From assembly GCF_947507565.1 (NCBI RefSeq), contig NC_089176.1, positions 1,426,001 to 1,490,000 on the forward strand: a stretch of 64,000 nucleotides of DNA. The letters run 5' to 3'. The stretch's first letter is position 1; each line of letters opens with the position of its first letter. Positions 33,993 through 47,600 of this stretch are shown here, in pieces. Below the pieces are notes generated by a model. It worked only from the letters and a program-made list of their open reading frames with translations, was not told the DNA's origin and did no database searches. The translations under genes and the position numbers were made by a program. The DNA comes from Oscarella lobularis (lineage: Eukaryota > Porifera > Homoscleromorpha > Homosclerophorida > Oscarellidae).

Positions 33993-35600
33993 CTACTGCC
34001 GTTCCAGGCTAGCCTGGAGTTCAACAGCAGCGCTCCAACACTGCATCAAATGGCGCAATTGCACGTCTTCGGGAATGTCGCGTAGACCCCTCAACTTTGA
34101 ATAGCACCATTCTTCCAAGGCATCACAAAGACTACAAAAAATCATGCAACATTTACTTGACGCTATTTCCTCCCGTAATTAACTTACGAATACTCTTCCA
34201 AGCCCTGGGTCTCGATCTTGTTTTTCACTTCAAGCCAGGCCAACTGGACCAGGTCGTTCATGAAAGAGTCTAGATCGATCCTCCGTAGAGAATCCACAAG
34301 ACGACGTTTTAAATCGGGATCCATGTCTTCCTTGTACGCATCAGGAAAATCCTCGAAAGGATCCTACACAGAAACGGTGTAACTGTGCACGCAGCACCCG
34401 CGACTACTTGTAAGTATATTATTACTCTGTGACTCAGAACGAGCCTTTTCCCTTTCTCCACCATCAGGAGTCGCCACAACGACAGTGTGTGCTTCAAGCG
34501 ACAATACTGGCGCGCCTTCGCGCTGACGATTCCACGCTCTTCCGGCATTTTCAGAGTTTTGTGAAGGTAATCGTGCACGAGACATTCACCGTCACCGCCC
34601 GTCGAACCGAGGAAGCCGATAAGCACGTCAAGTACGGACAATACGCCGTACACCTGAGTCAAATCTCGCACTTCGTTAATTATCTGTCTCGAGACAGCGA
34701 TAGACAGTTTTTCCTACGAAAAAATCACAGTCAAGGAGGTCTGAACAGATTAGCCAGTTTACCTGTGGTATCTTCTGTTCTATTTTGCTAAATAATGCTT
34801 CGGTATGAGCGTGTTGACTGAAAATAAATTCATGAGGCTAAACAACACAAGTCTCTATTAGAGTCGGGCGACAATACAAAAACAGAACCCGTACCTTAAA
34901 CAATACGCGAGGTTTTCCAGTTAGAAACCGATCGATCAACTGGCGTTCAAGTGCAGCAAAGTCGTACGTCACGTCGCTTCCTTTTCCCACTTCCAACGAA
35001 TAGTTGCAGTGAGCCAGCACTAGGGGAAAGAAATCTCGTTCGAAGTCGTAAGATATCAGCTGAGCACGAGTGATCTCATTCATAGGGATTGTTGGAATTT
35101 CCCTACAGCAAACAACAATTAGCGTACGCATAGGAAAAAAACTATAACCGTACCCTTTTAGTCCAACGAGATTCCTGAAACGAGGGACGAATTCATTGTG
35201 TACGCAGTTGATAAGATAATCCACCAACGACATTGCGCAACGGCCTTTTCCCGTAGTCGTCGGCAACAGAAATGCAATGGGCGTGTTTGCAGTGACCTGC
35301 ACTAATTTCTCGTCCTCGTTCTTCGGTTTGAGACGGCCATGGGTGAGAATTTCGTGTCCCAAATGTGCCCAAACGCGTTGAAAGACTCCAATTAGAGGAG
35401 CATACTCTTGCCTTTCGCGATCTGAAACTCAGAAGAATATTAAGATTCACAAACGTTAGCAGTATCGCTGTCACCTTGAAGACGACGAAGAAAGTCGGTT
35501 ACAGAAAAGGTAGCACCTTCATGCACTGCAAGCCGGCGGTGAAACTTCTCCAAAAGCATGCGCTGTAACTGTAGAATTTGAGGCAAGAATTGAAGAAACC
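33993..35600 (-). other. C-terminal exons of RNF213-like copy 1
   Basis: Exons with W-A-H-L-G-H-E-I-L-T-H-G, then the conserved C-L/R-L-K-H-T-L-S-L-W-R-L-L segment near 34440-34500, then a helical tail ending C-W-S-A-A-V-E-L-Q-A-S-L-E-R-Q and stop at 33993. Copy 2 has the same exons almost base for base. Confidence 0.8.
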
Positions 35601-38600
35601 GAAGGTTCCGCTCCTAGAGAAGAAACCCCAATAAACCAATCAATAAGTAAATATAGCTACTAACCTCTCTCAAAAATTCTCTAAGAATTCTGGGCTTCGT
35701 GTCGCCGGGTTTTCCTTCAAATTGGCGATCTAACGTAGCCGTCAAGTGCTCGACGGTGACCTGAGCTCGATATCGCCAAAGCGAGGCAGGCGACTCCGCA
35801 CCTGGCGGCGCCTCGATTTCGTACAACCAACGCATCAGGGGATTATTGCCTGTCGCAGTCATAACATTTTTATCGTCTAGTTCAGATAATGTCAACGAAC
35901 CGACTCTTTCGTCGTTTACAACACTGTCCAACCATCCTCTGAAGCTTCTTCCCGTCTCCTGGGAAAAGGATCGCTCTAGCCAGTAACTCAATGCAACAGG
36001 AACGTCTCAAACCTGCAAGGCTGGTTCAATGCAGCGACTAGCAAAGTCGGCTTCCCAACCCTGCCTTTCTTCCTTAGATGACAAAGTGCCATCTCCAACG
36101 ACAGCAGCTGGAGAACAAAGAAAATCATACATATAGATCTCCTTCACCCCTACGATGGACGCTATCTACCCTGTCGTCGTTGGACAACAAGAGTGTTCAA
36201 AAACCAGTGAAGAACGACGCTGGCATCGTCTGGCGTGTGACCAATCGCTTTAGCGAACGCTCTCATGTCTTTTTCAAAATGATTCCAGAAGAACTGAGGT
36301 AAATGATTGACGGCCACGCCCGGCTTGACTATCTGAGCAATGGCGTGCGACAATCGCTGAATAAAAACACACGACAGATCAAAAGAAAGTTGCTTCAAAA
36401 AATTCCTTCATACCATATCACACGACCCCCACATCAACGACGCATGCATAAGAACGCGAATGAGCGCGCAGCACGCCGACGATAGACCTCGCTCCGGTGC
36501 AACGTTGTCGGATCGCGCTTCTGCTTGACCGAGAATGTGACCGGTTTCAGTTGTATCGTTCCTATGCAGTTAATTAATCAAAACCTGAAACGAGATCAGA
36601 CGCGAAAAGTGAACGTACTCTCGAAGTCTTTGAACGTTTTGGTCTTGCAAACGGTATTTGAGACCGCCAATCGCAGCTCCGCAAAAACATTTTCCAACCC
36701 TAACTGCGCGTCCGCACTAAAATAATGTTTTCAGACCTTAGAACAAAAAAGACTTTGGAAATGCTCTCACATCATCAATAAAATAGGGATGTCCATTAGG
36801 GCATTCTAAACCGTTAGCAAAATAGCGATGCACGATGATCAATTTAGATATAGTGTACCGTGCCAAGTTGTTCCGCGATTTCCATGAGCGGTTCCCCTCA
36901 CCGCCGCAAAATTGTCTTCCGGCATTGTTGGAATATAAGATCTCTTCATATAGCTTTATTAAACATCGCCTTCGATGGGTTCTTACGATGCCTTACAGTA
37001 AGCCTGTCTGGATCCTTCAACATGTAGCGAAACGGTCTCAGAAGAGGATTCTCTCCTGCTGCTTCAATTGCAAGACGCACGTGTAGAGCTACAGCTGCCG
37101 CTGCTCGCGTCTGCAGACTTTGTCCAGGAGTCACCAAAACCGGAAGATTGCAGTTTGCTAGCGAGTTGGTAAGAAGCTGATTTCCAATTTCTCGAGCCCA
37201 CGGAGAAAAGTTCGGCGAAGTACGGCAATAGTCTCGCAAGAGATCGTGCATCTAAACAAAGAACAACAGACGCATGAGAGGGACGACAAAAAAAGTAGAA
37301 ACCGGTGTTACCTTTCCCGTAATATGTCGATCTGCGTACGCTCGTCGCATCGTTACTTCGCGATATAAAGCCAGAAGAAGTATCACCGCTCTGCATTTTT
37401 TTTTCACGTTTCTACGAGTCAGAGTCTAAAAGCGCATTTGTGAATTTCCTAATCGTTTCAGACGCAGTCTACGTACAGTTGCTGCTGCATCGATAGGATT
37501 TTGCGATTCGGTAAGAATGGCACGCGCAACCCCTTCACGAACGTCTCTGTACGTATCACCAATCACAACTAAATAGTCTGGAATGACCTCTTCATCATTC
37601 TGAAACGCCAAAGGTTCGAATAGATGATACGACGCTTTGTTCTTGCGCTATGTACTTACTCGAGTGTGCTGCTGCACGAGCTCATCTAGCCACTTCAATT
37701 CGTAGACATTCTGTAGCTGTCTAAGTACGTCAGCCCCCCTTCGTTTCACCAGCTGTTTTAGCAGAAAAAGTAGAATTTGTGGGTCGTATGGAGGAGCGCA
37801 TAGTTGACTAGCAAATTCAAGACCGGCAGCTGCGGCATGCAAAGGCGGTTCAGCCGTATCCATGAGATGCAATATCACATGAGCTGCCACGCACAAGCCG
37901 AAGCGAGCAGAAGCGACGGCTTCAAGATAAGGAACGCTATGTCGATCCGTCTGCAGGTTCTGCACTGCAAACTGTAATCGATCAACAAAGACAACGTCCT
38001 GAGCCTGAGACGCTCTTCGAGTAATAGAATCCTATAGAAATTGCTCGTCAGGGTTTAAACATTTAATCGAGTGAAATACCTCAAAACATTGCACGAAAAT
38101 AACCCCGAGCTCCTCTTCTGATCTCCGGAAAACGTCGCCGTGAACGTGCTCCCTGATTGCGCTTCGCGTGTGTTCAAAGTATTCGTGAACGTGGATCATT
38201 GCATCTTGAGCGCTAAGAAAAAGCCTGATGATTAATTAATGAAAGAATAGAACACAGCTTTTAATGCCTTTGTCGAAGTAAGAGCTGCAAGAGAAACGAT
38301 CGAACGGTAGGAGTTGCGTCGATCACATCAGAGGTGAAAGGCGAGAAGGCTCTAGTTTCCACTTTATCTGTACGTCTTTGGGTGATCAAGTTCATGAGAA
38401 GCTCAACAAGATCCCGTTGCGGTGGCGTTCGAGCGTTCTCGTTGAAACTGTACACAGCTACGAGTTCCATGAAGAAGGCTGTGCAACAGCTTTTGAATTT
38501 AACGAAACTGGACGTTTTTCGGCTACAAATTGAAACGGAAGCAAAGGATAGGCGTGAGATCATTGATGCGGACGTCACTAACTTTAGCTTCTCTGAAGGA

Positions 38601-41600
38601 CGAAAATCGAACTGCTGTGGTACAACGTCTCTGCAAGTGGGACAAGTTCGACGCTCTTCGGTAATCCAGTCACGAACGCACTGAAGGCAGAAGATGTGAC
38701 GGCACGGTAGTTCAACTGGCTCTTTCCACATGTTTTCGCACACAACGCATTCGACACCGTTTGGACTAGAGAAACGCCCAATGTCAGGTGTGCTGTGAAA
38801 TCGACGACTACAGTACCGTACCCGAATAGTTTCCCTGAGCATTCCTGACCAGTTTCGTTCAAAAATCGAAGAATCAACTCCATTGTCTCAAGAGTACCAA
38901 AATCGGGATTGTGAGTTTCAAAGCACTGTAAGTAAACGTACTCGGGAGCAAAAATTCTGGGCGTGACTTTACCTTCCATAAATTCTCCCCAGCACTGACA
39001 GCAAAACTGCTTCTTCCTATCACCTTTGTGTGTTCAAAGTAGAGACGAACGGCGGATATTTTTGTCCAAATAGATCTAAAACGGACGGTAAAATACAAAG
39101 GGTGTTATCTGATTTTTTACTATACCGAGCCTCCCCACAGAGTGCCGTTCGCATTGAAAAGCCTTCAACGGGCAAAGCGAGCCAAGCCTCGACGCAAGGT
39201 CTCGCTTCCTGAACGCGATGTAACCAAGTCAGTCTCGATTTCTCAAAAGATAATTCGTTTGGCTTTGGCTGAAGATTTTCCAGAAAGATGGTAAACGCAA
39301 CCGTATCCAATGTCTGAAAAACGGACGAGAGATGTTATTAGGATAAATAGCGCTATCATCAACCCTAACCATTTTATCTCCTGCTCTTGAGCCAAGCTGC
39401 TGATAAACAGTTGGGAGAACAGTCTTATCCAATACTGTAAGTTCGGAGTATCGGTTAAGACGAAGCTTGACGGCTTCGTAAGCAGCATGAATAGTCGGAA
39501 TTGTAAGAAGGCGGACAGGAGGAGCATCTTCCAATGTCAGAACGTCTTGTTCTGTAGATGTCTGCGTCATCTCGTTGAATCCGCTCAGAATGGCGTTGAA
39601 AACGAGCTAGAAATACAAAAATAATTAAAAAAGGCACGTCGAAAAATTTACGTTACTTCAAAGTCCTCTGCTCCCTTTGGATTGTGAACCATATGAACAA
39701 AATCGTGCAAGTAAAGTTTGGCCATTTCTTCTTCGCTTTTCACCGAAACACTTCGGAGTATTTTTGCCATAGAAGAGACGTCAAACAGTCTCTGCAGAGC
39801 GTCGGCAAGGCGACCTCGCTCTCGATCTGAAAGTGAAACTGAATTATTCTTCACAAGTATCCATTCCTGACTACACTTACCTGCAAGAAGTCTCGCTTCC
39901 TCTATCATTCCATCCACTTCGTCTTTGATCAGTCTCGAAAACGGAAAGTTCGCCTGGAAGACGTGATCGTGATGTCCGGATCCTTTGACTAGAACGCGAT
40001 GTCTCGGCTCTTGCTGGGTCGGCGAAAGGAACTCTTCATAACGCAACGGAGTCAATTGGGAGCTCGCAAAGAGTTTCAACCAAAGTTCGCCAATCCAATG
40101 AGAGACTCCGTGAGCCGTTTCCTGCAACAAAAGCAGATTCGAATCGACGTCAACGAACGCAATTAGTTCGGCAAGAATGGGCGTGACGACGTTGACGATT
40201 TTAAGCCAAAGCGAATGACGGAAAGTGCCGCCCGCTTGAATGCTATTCTGACTGAGAGCTTCGTTTTTCATCCACTCGCGAGCGTTCTCCTCGCCAGCGC
40301 GTTCCTCTCTCTCGATAAGAAGCTTGATTACTCTTCTCTTGAGCTCGACGTAGAAGCCTGGAACGCCAGTGAGCGACGTCTCGTCTTCGGGTATGAGACG
40401 GAGAAGAAGAGTAAGACGCATGTTGGCTGCTTCGAGCGCTGATCCGGCGGGATCGTCCAAGCGACTAGTCGCTGCGTGCACGCAGGAACGGAAAAGAACT
40501 GCGGCACTTAGAATAGATTCTTCGCTTGCTGGCAAACGGACTCTTGGTGAAGGCTCGACAGCTTCCTCGACTTCCATGTCTTCAACGCCTAATGCCGGCG
40601 TCTCTTGATCAATTTCAGTCATTTCTACATCAGACGATTCATGATGAGCCAATTGGGGCCCCTTCTCGACGTCTCCCAGCAACGTGCTCAATTTTCGACC
40701 CACTAGAGACGTTATAGAAAGCTGTTTGGCGTGATGAGCAGGTCGCAAGTCGTCAATGTGAACTTCGGTCCAAGCTCCGCCCTGAAATCCAACGAAGCAG
40801 CCACCGGCAACGCGAGGCAAATGAATTATAAAGACGATGTGTCTCGACACGGGTTGAAGGCCGTCCTCTTCGCGCTTGCTGAAGGCATTTTCGCGACACT
40901 CCTGCACCAGATATCGAGCACAGGCGACCAGTTCTCCGTTGACGTCGCCCGACTCGCACAGAACCAGTAACACACTGTTCAAGTCGTCCGCCTGGGAGTA
41001 GAACGCTGAGACGCGAGAACAGAACTGTTCCTCTGTATCAAACTGTTGCAAAGAGATACATGTTGTAGACAGATTTATGTGATTATCCAGCTCTATAACG
41101 TTCTCCCTTGCCAGAAGCCTTGAATGAGTGGTAACCTGAATCAACTGACTTCCTCTCTCCCTTTTCAACTGGCTGTAAAGGTAGTCAGCCAAACTGGAGT
41201 GCTTCTGCTCCTTGAAATAGATGTCCCACCATACGGACGCTTTAGTGCGAAGGCGGGACACTTGCAAACGGGCGACAGCGTCCGGTGCGGCGCACTCCAT
41301 CAGAGTGCGAAGCGACTCGTTCAACAGCGTATCGTCCAAATCGTCGTTCTCCTCGCCCAAATCCATTTCGTTTCTTCCACGCTGCTGCTCGGCAAGACGA
41401 CGGCAGACGCGTAGAACGATTGTTGCGGCGGCGTCCGGATGATAACCGACGAAGGCGTCACCCGGCTTGAACGGAACTCTTTTTCGCTCTTCCCGAAAAC
41501 CGAACTGCTCTACTTCAGAAAAGTCTTTCACCCACTGATCGATGGCTTTGACGATTCGCTGCTGTTGATGAGTCAGAATAGACGACATTGCGAGGAAGTG

Positions 41601-44600
41601 CTTTTCCATGCGATTAATCAAAGGAATGGGAAAGTCCTTGTAGACGGCTTCTCGATCAGCAATCAAAATGAGACGAAATTTCCGATGCACTTGACATTTG
41701 ACGCGATGGCTTCCCAACCCCAAGTCGACAAAACGCTGACCACCGTGATAGACGTAGTACTGATTCAAAGCGTCGTAAAGGCTTTCGTACAATTTGTCGA
41801 GATTGAGGAGAACGACGGTACGCCCCGTAGCCATGCACACTTTCACGCGATTGATGTTGCGACAAATCTGAGTGTACTCTTGATCTTTCGAAAAGCTACT
41901 GCCGAAAATGATTACGGGATCCTCGTCGCCGACAAGAAATCGTTGACGGACGATTGTCAGTGCCGCGTAGTTTTCTGTCAGTAAAAGTAGGTAACGACTT
42001 TCTTCCGAGTCTTGCTGCCCGGCATTGCTCAGATTGGCTCGTATTAGACCTGCAGGACTGCTGTCGAGCTTTAACTTGTCAGTCGCGTTCTTGTCGTCGA
42101 CTTGCAGATGATTGAAAAAGATCGTCTCTGGATTGACTTTGGAGTCCAATCCGCCAAAATTGCGTCGAATTGCGTGAAGTAGCTGACCGCTGCGAGGAGG
42201 CGATTCCGTAATTTTGCAAAAAGAAAAGATCATCTTTACGAGGCTGCAGAAGAACAACGCTATCAATGCTACAAGAAATTCAATTCGATTACACTACACG
42301 TACATACCTGTAAAAGTCTCGCAAGCCAAAGAACTCCCTTTCTCTGTCACGACTGTTGTAAATTTCCAAGTAAGCTTTCGCCATCCCGGGGATGAATGGC
42401 TCTAGTAAAAGCTGGGTCGCTTCGTCTGTGCTGCAAATCCCGCGAGCGCTGACAACCAACTGATGACTAGAGGGCATTTCCCGCTGGACAAGAATTCCAC
42501 GGTTCATTTTCGCCGGATCCAGAGCCCAGTTGGAGATGCCAACAAAAGCAACACGATTTGATGCTTTGCCTTAAAATAAAAAAATCAAAACCGCTTCGAA
42601 ATAACACTTGGAACCCTAATAACTAGGTACAGTACCGTTTGAAAGTTTACTATGCCTAATAGATACTCTACAAAAATTGCATTGCAAACGGTGAAGGCTT
42701 GAAGGGGACTCTTAAAAAGACCACTTAAAATTTGATGGGACGCGAGATGCGAAAGCATATATAGTGACGGAAGTACGCTGGGTCAGCAAAAAAAGGCCCG
42801 CTGTATCTAACCGGAGGAAGGAGTGAGTGGGAAGGGGGAATCGTTTCTCCGAGGTGCCTAAATTTTTTCTCAACGGTACTCTACATCTAGGAACTGCTGG
42901 CGTGAAAGTACCTTCTTCACCGTCATTATCCGCTCCTGCTGTTCCGTCGTCAAGGAGAGGATGGAGAGCCTTCAGAGGAAGACGAGGCGAATCTTCTGCC
43001 AATCCGACTTCGTCCAGCACGACACAAGCGACGAATCGCTCCAAGTCGTTTTCCTTCTGCATTCTTTGACATTGGCTGAATGTGCTGATAATTCCATCAG
43101 CCGTCGAAAGAGGACTGCACTGATACGAAACCATGTGAGCTTGTTTCAACTTCTTGTACAGTTCGCTGTTCGAAAGATCGCCTCTCATTGCATTCTTCAC
43201 GACGTCTTTTGCCAGAGATTTCGAGCTCCCCGGTTTTCCGACGAGAAAAAGAGGAATTCGCAAATCGATGCACACGACCATCATAAAAACGTTTTCTTTG
43301 AGAGCGTGGTTACGACCAATTTTCGGCGGTAGTTCTAATTCGTCCAGAAAGACCGCCTGACAGAAGTTTATCTCTTGTCTCATCTGGGCAGCCCCGGACA
43401 GTGCGCAAGGAGCTCTAAAATGACGACTGATGGCACTACGGAACTGCTTTCGTTCCTGAAGCCTGGCCTGATAGCTTACGCCAAGCGCAAGAACGAGAGA
43501 ACGCGTGAGAGGATCCAAAGGCGCAACGGCACCGCTCTTTGCTTTTCGCTCGTCGTATTTCCTTCTCATGAAAGGATCGAGGACTGCGTTTAGCTTGTAA
43601 AACCACACCATAACCATCATAGCTCGCTCAACGTCCCGAAGGCTTACGAAACTGCACTCGTCTTCGCGATCTCGCATGTAAGATTGGGACGCGGCAAGAA
43701 CAGCCGTAACAACGTCAATGAGGTCAGGCGCGTCGGGAAGCGATCCACTATGAACGTGCCGTGCGACGATTTGACGAATGTATAGCCTCTCTGCGACCGA
43801 ATTGAGCTGACCAAAATCCCACACTAGCGCCTTCATGCTCTCTGGAAGCGGATGAACTCGGTAAACCAACTGCCGCAGAGGAATGTCCCCAAGACGATCT
43901 TCCGTATCGCCAGTGCGCACGTGGTAACCCAGACCAGCGGACTCCAACTTCTGAATCATTTCGTTCGTATGTTTCCTGTAGGGATTGCACGCAGCAATAA
44001 CGTGGAGGTCAGAGCCGAGACCGCGAATCGGATGACCGTTGACGCGTCTGTCACACATAATTTCCTTTATCAAGCCGACGGCGTCCGTCGTATTTGCCTC
44101 GTCAAAGAAGAGCACCGTTTTAACACCGATCTGAGCGTTTTCTTGAGCGCGAACGTCTGCTTGTTGAACTGTTTGAATAATATTTTTTCGAGTTACTCCG
44201 CCGTGTACTTTCATCAGGAACATGTTCTGAGCGCCAGTGCTCTGCGCCTGCAACGAGCACATGTATCGTATGAGACGCGTTTTTCCGCAACCGGTTTCGC
44301 CCATGACCACTACCGGAATGCCGCAGCGGAATCGCATGTGGATGGCGAGAATTTTAATCACATTATCGGATGTAAGCTCGTAACTAGGATCTGGATCTCC
44401 CTGGCAAGGAAGTCCCATTACATTGCACAGAGCAGCGATTTTCCTTTCTTTCGGCCACTCTTCGTAGTTTTCTTGCAGTCGAAACCCTTGAGTGTAAAGA
44501 GCCGTACTGAGTTCTCGAGTCATGATCTGTTCGTCGAGCAGGGCCGCCGTTAGGGGATTAATCAAGTTGCCATCTCGGGTGATTTGCAAACCGATGGGCG

Positions 44601-47600
44601 TCATCGCGTGTCGATCCTCGTTGAAGAACAGATAGGGATGTGGACTGTGCTCCCATCTGCGACGAAGTTGGTACTGCTTCAAATTGCCGGCGGCTTCCAT
44701 TCTGGTCAAATTGGCGCTCAGTGACGGAGTTGAAAAGTCACGGGACATTCTAATTATTAATTTCATGACAAAATTTTTGAAACCAGGCAAATCCTCGCCG
44801 TAGGCCAGGGGATTGCAAAAATCGCTTTGTTCGCAGTCGCGAAGTTGATTGCTCAAAAAATTGATGAAGTGACGGAGTATTGCCCAGGACGGACTCGACA
44901 CGCCGCAATGAGTCAGAAGAGTCTCTAAGCATACTGGGGGCGTTCCTTCGGTCGTCCCAGGTCTGAACACAAATGGATCGAGATTCTCGCCTTTGATAAA
45001 TCGCACGAGATACTGAAATGCACGTTGAAAGTTCGAATTCCCAAATTCTCTCTTATCCAAAGACGGATCCTCGATCGTGGGATTTTTGCGCTGTTGAAGT
45101 AGCTCCAGAGCTTCTTTAGGCGATCCACGTGGAATTGCAGGAAGAAAGTATTCAAACGGTATGTGCCTCTGACCTTCTTTTGTTAAAGCGTTTTTTATCA
45201 CGGTGTTCTGATCTTCGGACCACGTACATTCAAGAACGTACATGTCGGTCAGTCGTCGACGCCAAATTCGGCCTTTGGAATCGGTTATTTGACCGAGAAC
45301 CAAGAGATTGAAAAGAAATTCTTCGAGTCCGTTTCGAACGGACGAAGATATGTCTATATGAATAAGTCTTGATAGAGCTTGTTCAGGATGAGGAAAGGCA
45401 GGCTTCAGCGTCTCCAGTATATCATCAGTATCGACAGACAATTCTTGAAGCGGAATAATAACTTTTGTCAGCGGATCGCCGCCTTTTGCTGCGTAGCTTC
45501 TAGCCTGTTTGTTGTTCGGGATATCGACAAGTTTTTCACTCATGCGACCGATAAATAGCGACTTTCCGACGCCGGCTCGAGTCGAATAGACGACGCGAAC
45601 GCAGCACTGCTCGTGGTCCAGTTCCCGCGCGGCGGGGGTCCACATCGCACGCGTCGCGGTGCGCATTCTCAATCCGGCCGGGCCACGTTGAAACTGAGTC
45701 TTCAAATACGACTGCACCTCCTGAGGCGACGGGCAGGGCAAAGGTAATCTCCTCTGCTGATCCAGGGCCGAGATCATGTACGATTTGTCTTCGTTTTCTG
45801 CGGCGCAAATCACGACCAAGCGATAGTTTTCGCCACGCTGACCGGAGAGACCTTGGCTGAGCCTGAAAAGCTCATCGAAGGCTTCTCGGCTCACTTCGTA
45901 ACTCAGACGATCGGCGCCGACTAAACAGAACAAACGACTCTCACTAGGATCTTTGATGGCTCGTCTCCAAAACAATGAAACCGCTTCAAACGTCGTGGTC
46001 GATGAGCAGAGCAGGACTTCGTCGGCCGACGGAAGTGGAAGAAGCGGGTCTGACATGTACAGCTGCAAAGCTGCGGGAATCAATTCGGATCGAGGTACGA
46101 CAATCAAATTCGGACATCCGACTTCTAGTTGACTCATTGGAAATGATCGCGATGGCGGATGAGATGCACTTTGAGCCAGATTTTGAAGGAACTTGCCAAG
46201 CGTTTCCAGCGATAAGTACTTAGGATTGTCCACGTTGAAAACCGGAATATCCTGATCCGTTTCAACGATAGACTGTCGTGGCAGACTCCATCCAGCCGCT
46301 TCGACGCTCATTGGCTCCGACCTCCCGAAGTCGGTGACGTCTGTCTGCAGTCCGCTCAATCTCAAACCTTCCCCAGCCGAAACGTCACGGCCGAAGCTCG
46401 AAAAATCACCGCCAAGCGAAGCGTGATCTAGGGAGAGCCCTTCCCTTTCTCCGGCAAACAAACTACGGTCAACGTCCATTGGTAAAGAAGGCTGTCGTCG
46501 CGATGGCTTCAAGCACGCTCTTCTCATTGCCACTTCGACATCTTCAGTATTGATGTTCGGCTTGATGCACTCGAGTAGTCCATACACGAAATTGCGCAAT
46601 TCATGCTCTCGGTCCTGAGCCAGTCTCCCGAGGTGTTTTTCAAGTAACAGAAGTTGCGATGTTGTGAAGTAGTTCAGATAGTAGAAGTTTGAACGGACTT
46701 TCAACATTTTTTCTTTCCACTCTTTGAGATCGGAGTTCATTTCCTCTTCAAATTCGCTCATTTTTTTTAGAAGTCGTTCTAATGCTGACGCGTTTACGTC
46801 ATCATCACTTTGCGTCAAGGGCGAAACGCAGTCAAACACCTTCTTCCACGTCAAGTACTTGACGTGACCAGCCTTGAAAAGAGCTACCAAGTTCAGAGCA
46901 AGGCGCGTAATCTTGTCCAGCGTGCTTACGAACACATTGACTTCGCTCTGCCGTTCACTGCCGTGACCGGATATGAGAATAAGTTTGCTTTGAAGATCCT
47001 GCAAGTCGCCGAGATTGAATGTCTTTCGTGCACCACTCTTTTCGGTCGGTAACGGCTTTATTTCCAAAGATATGCAATCTCTCACGTCTCCTGCAGTACC
47101 GCCGACAGTGTACCGACCCCGCGAGTTGATGACTTCAACTTGAGAAAACGACGACAATTCGACCGAGCCCAGAGACTCTTTCATAATTTTGAAATCGCCG
47201 AGGTACTTTTGGGTGTCACGCCACTTCTGCGGAATTTGTTGGTCGCCCGCAAGTTTGTCGAATACAGATCTGCAAGCTTTTAAAAATTGATCCAGATCTA
47301 CATCTTCATCTAAGTTGAAGAGAAGAGGAGCGAATCCAGCACAAGCAGCCCTAAGATGAGCCACTTTGAACGCTTCGAAGTCCCCTTCAGCACTGGATCT
47401 GGTGCCGGCCAACTCAACGAAGGTCTCGAGTTCTTTCCATTCTGTAAGAGAAGTGTCAAATGCATGACGTGCGCTCTACTAAAAACGGCTTTCTACCTTT
47501 GATCTCTTCTCTAACCCACTTTATGAGGGGGCCACAGTCAGCAAACTGATGCAGACATTGAATCTGTTTTGTAGTCATGTCAGCGAGAAATTTCCCTGCG

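Noticed and set aside
41439-41984. A 181-residue plus-strand frame, repeated at 61574-62119 in the other RNF213-like gene
   Set aside because: It lies antisense to the conserved RNF213 exon. It is open in both copies only because the exon is conserved, and it has no recognisable domain.
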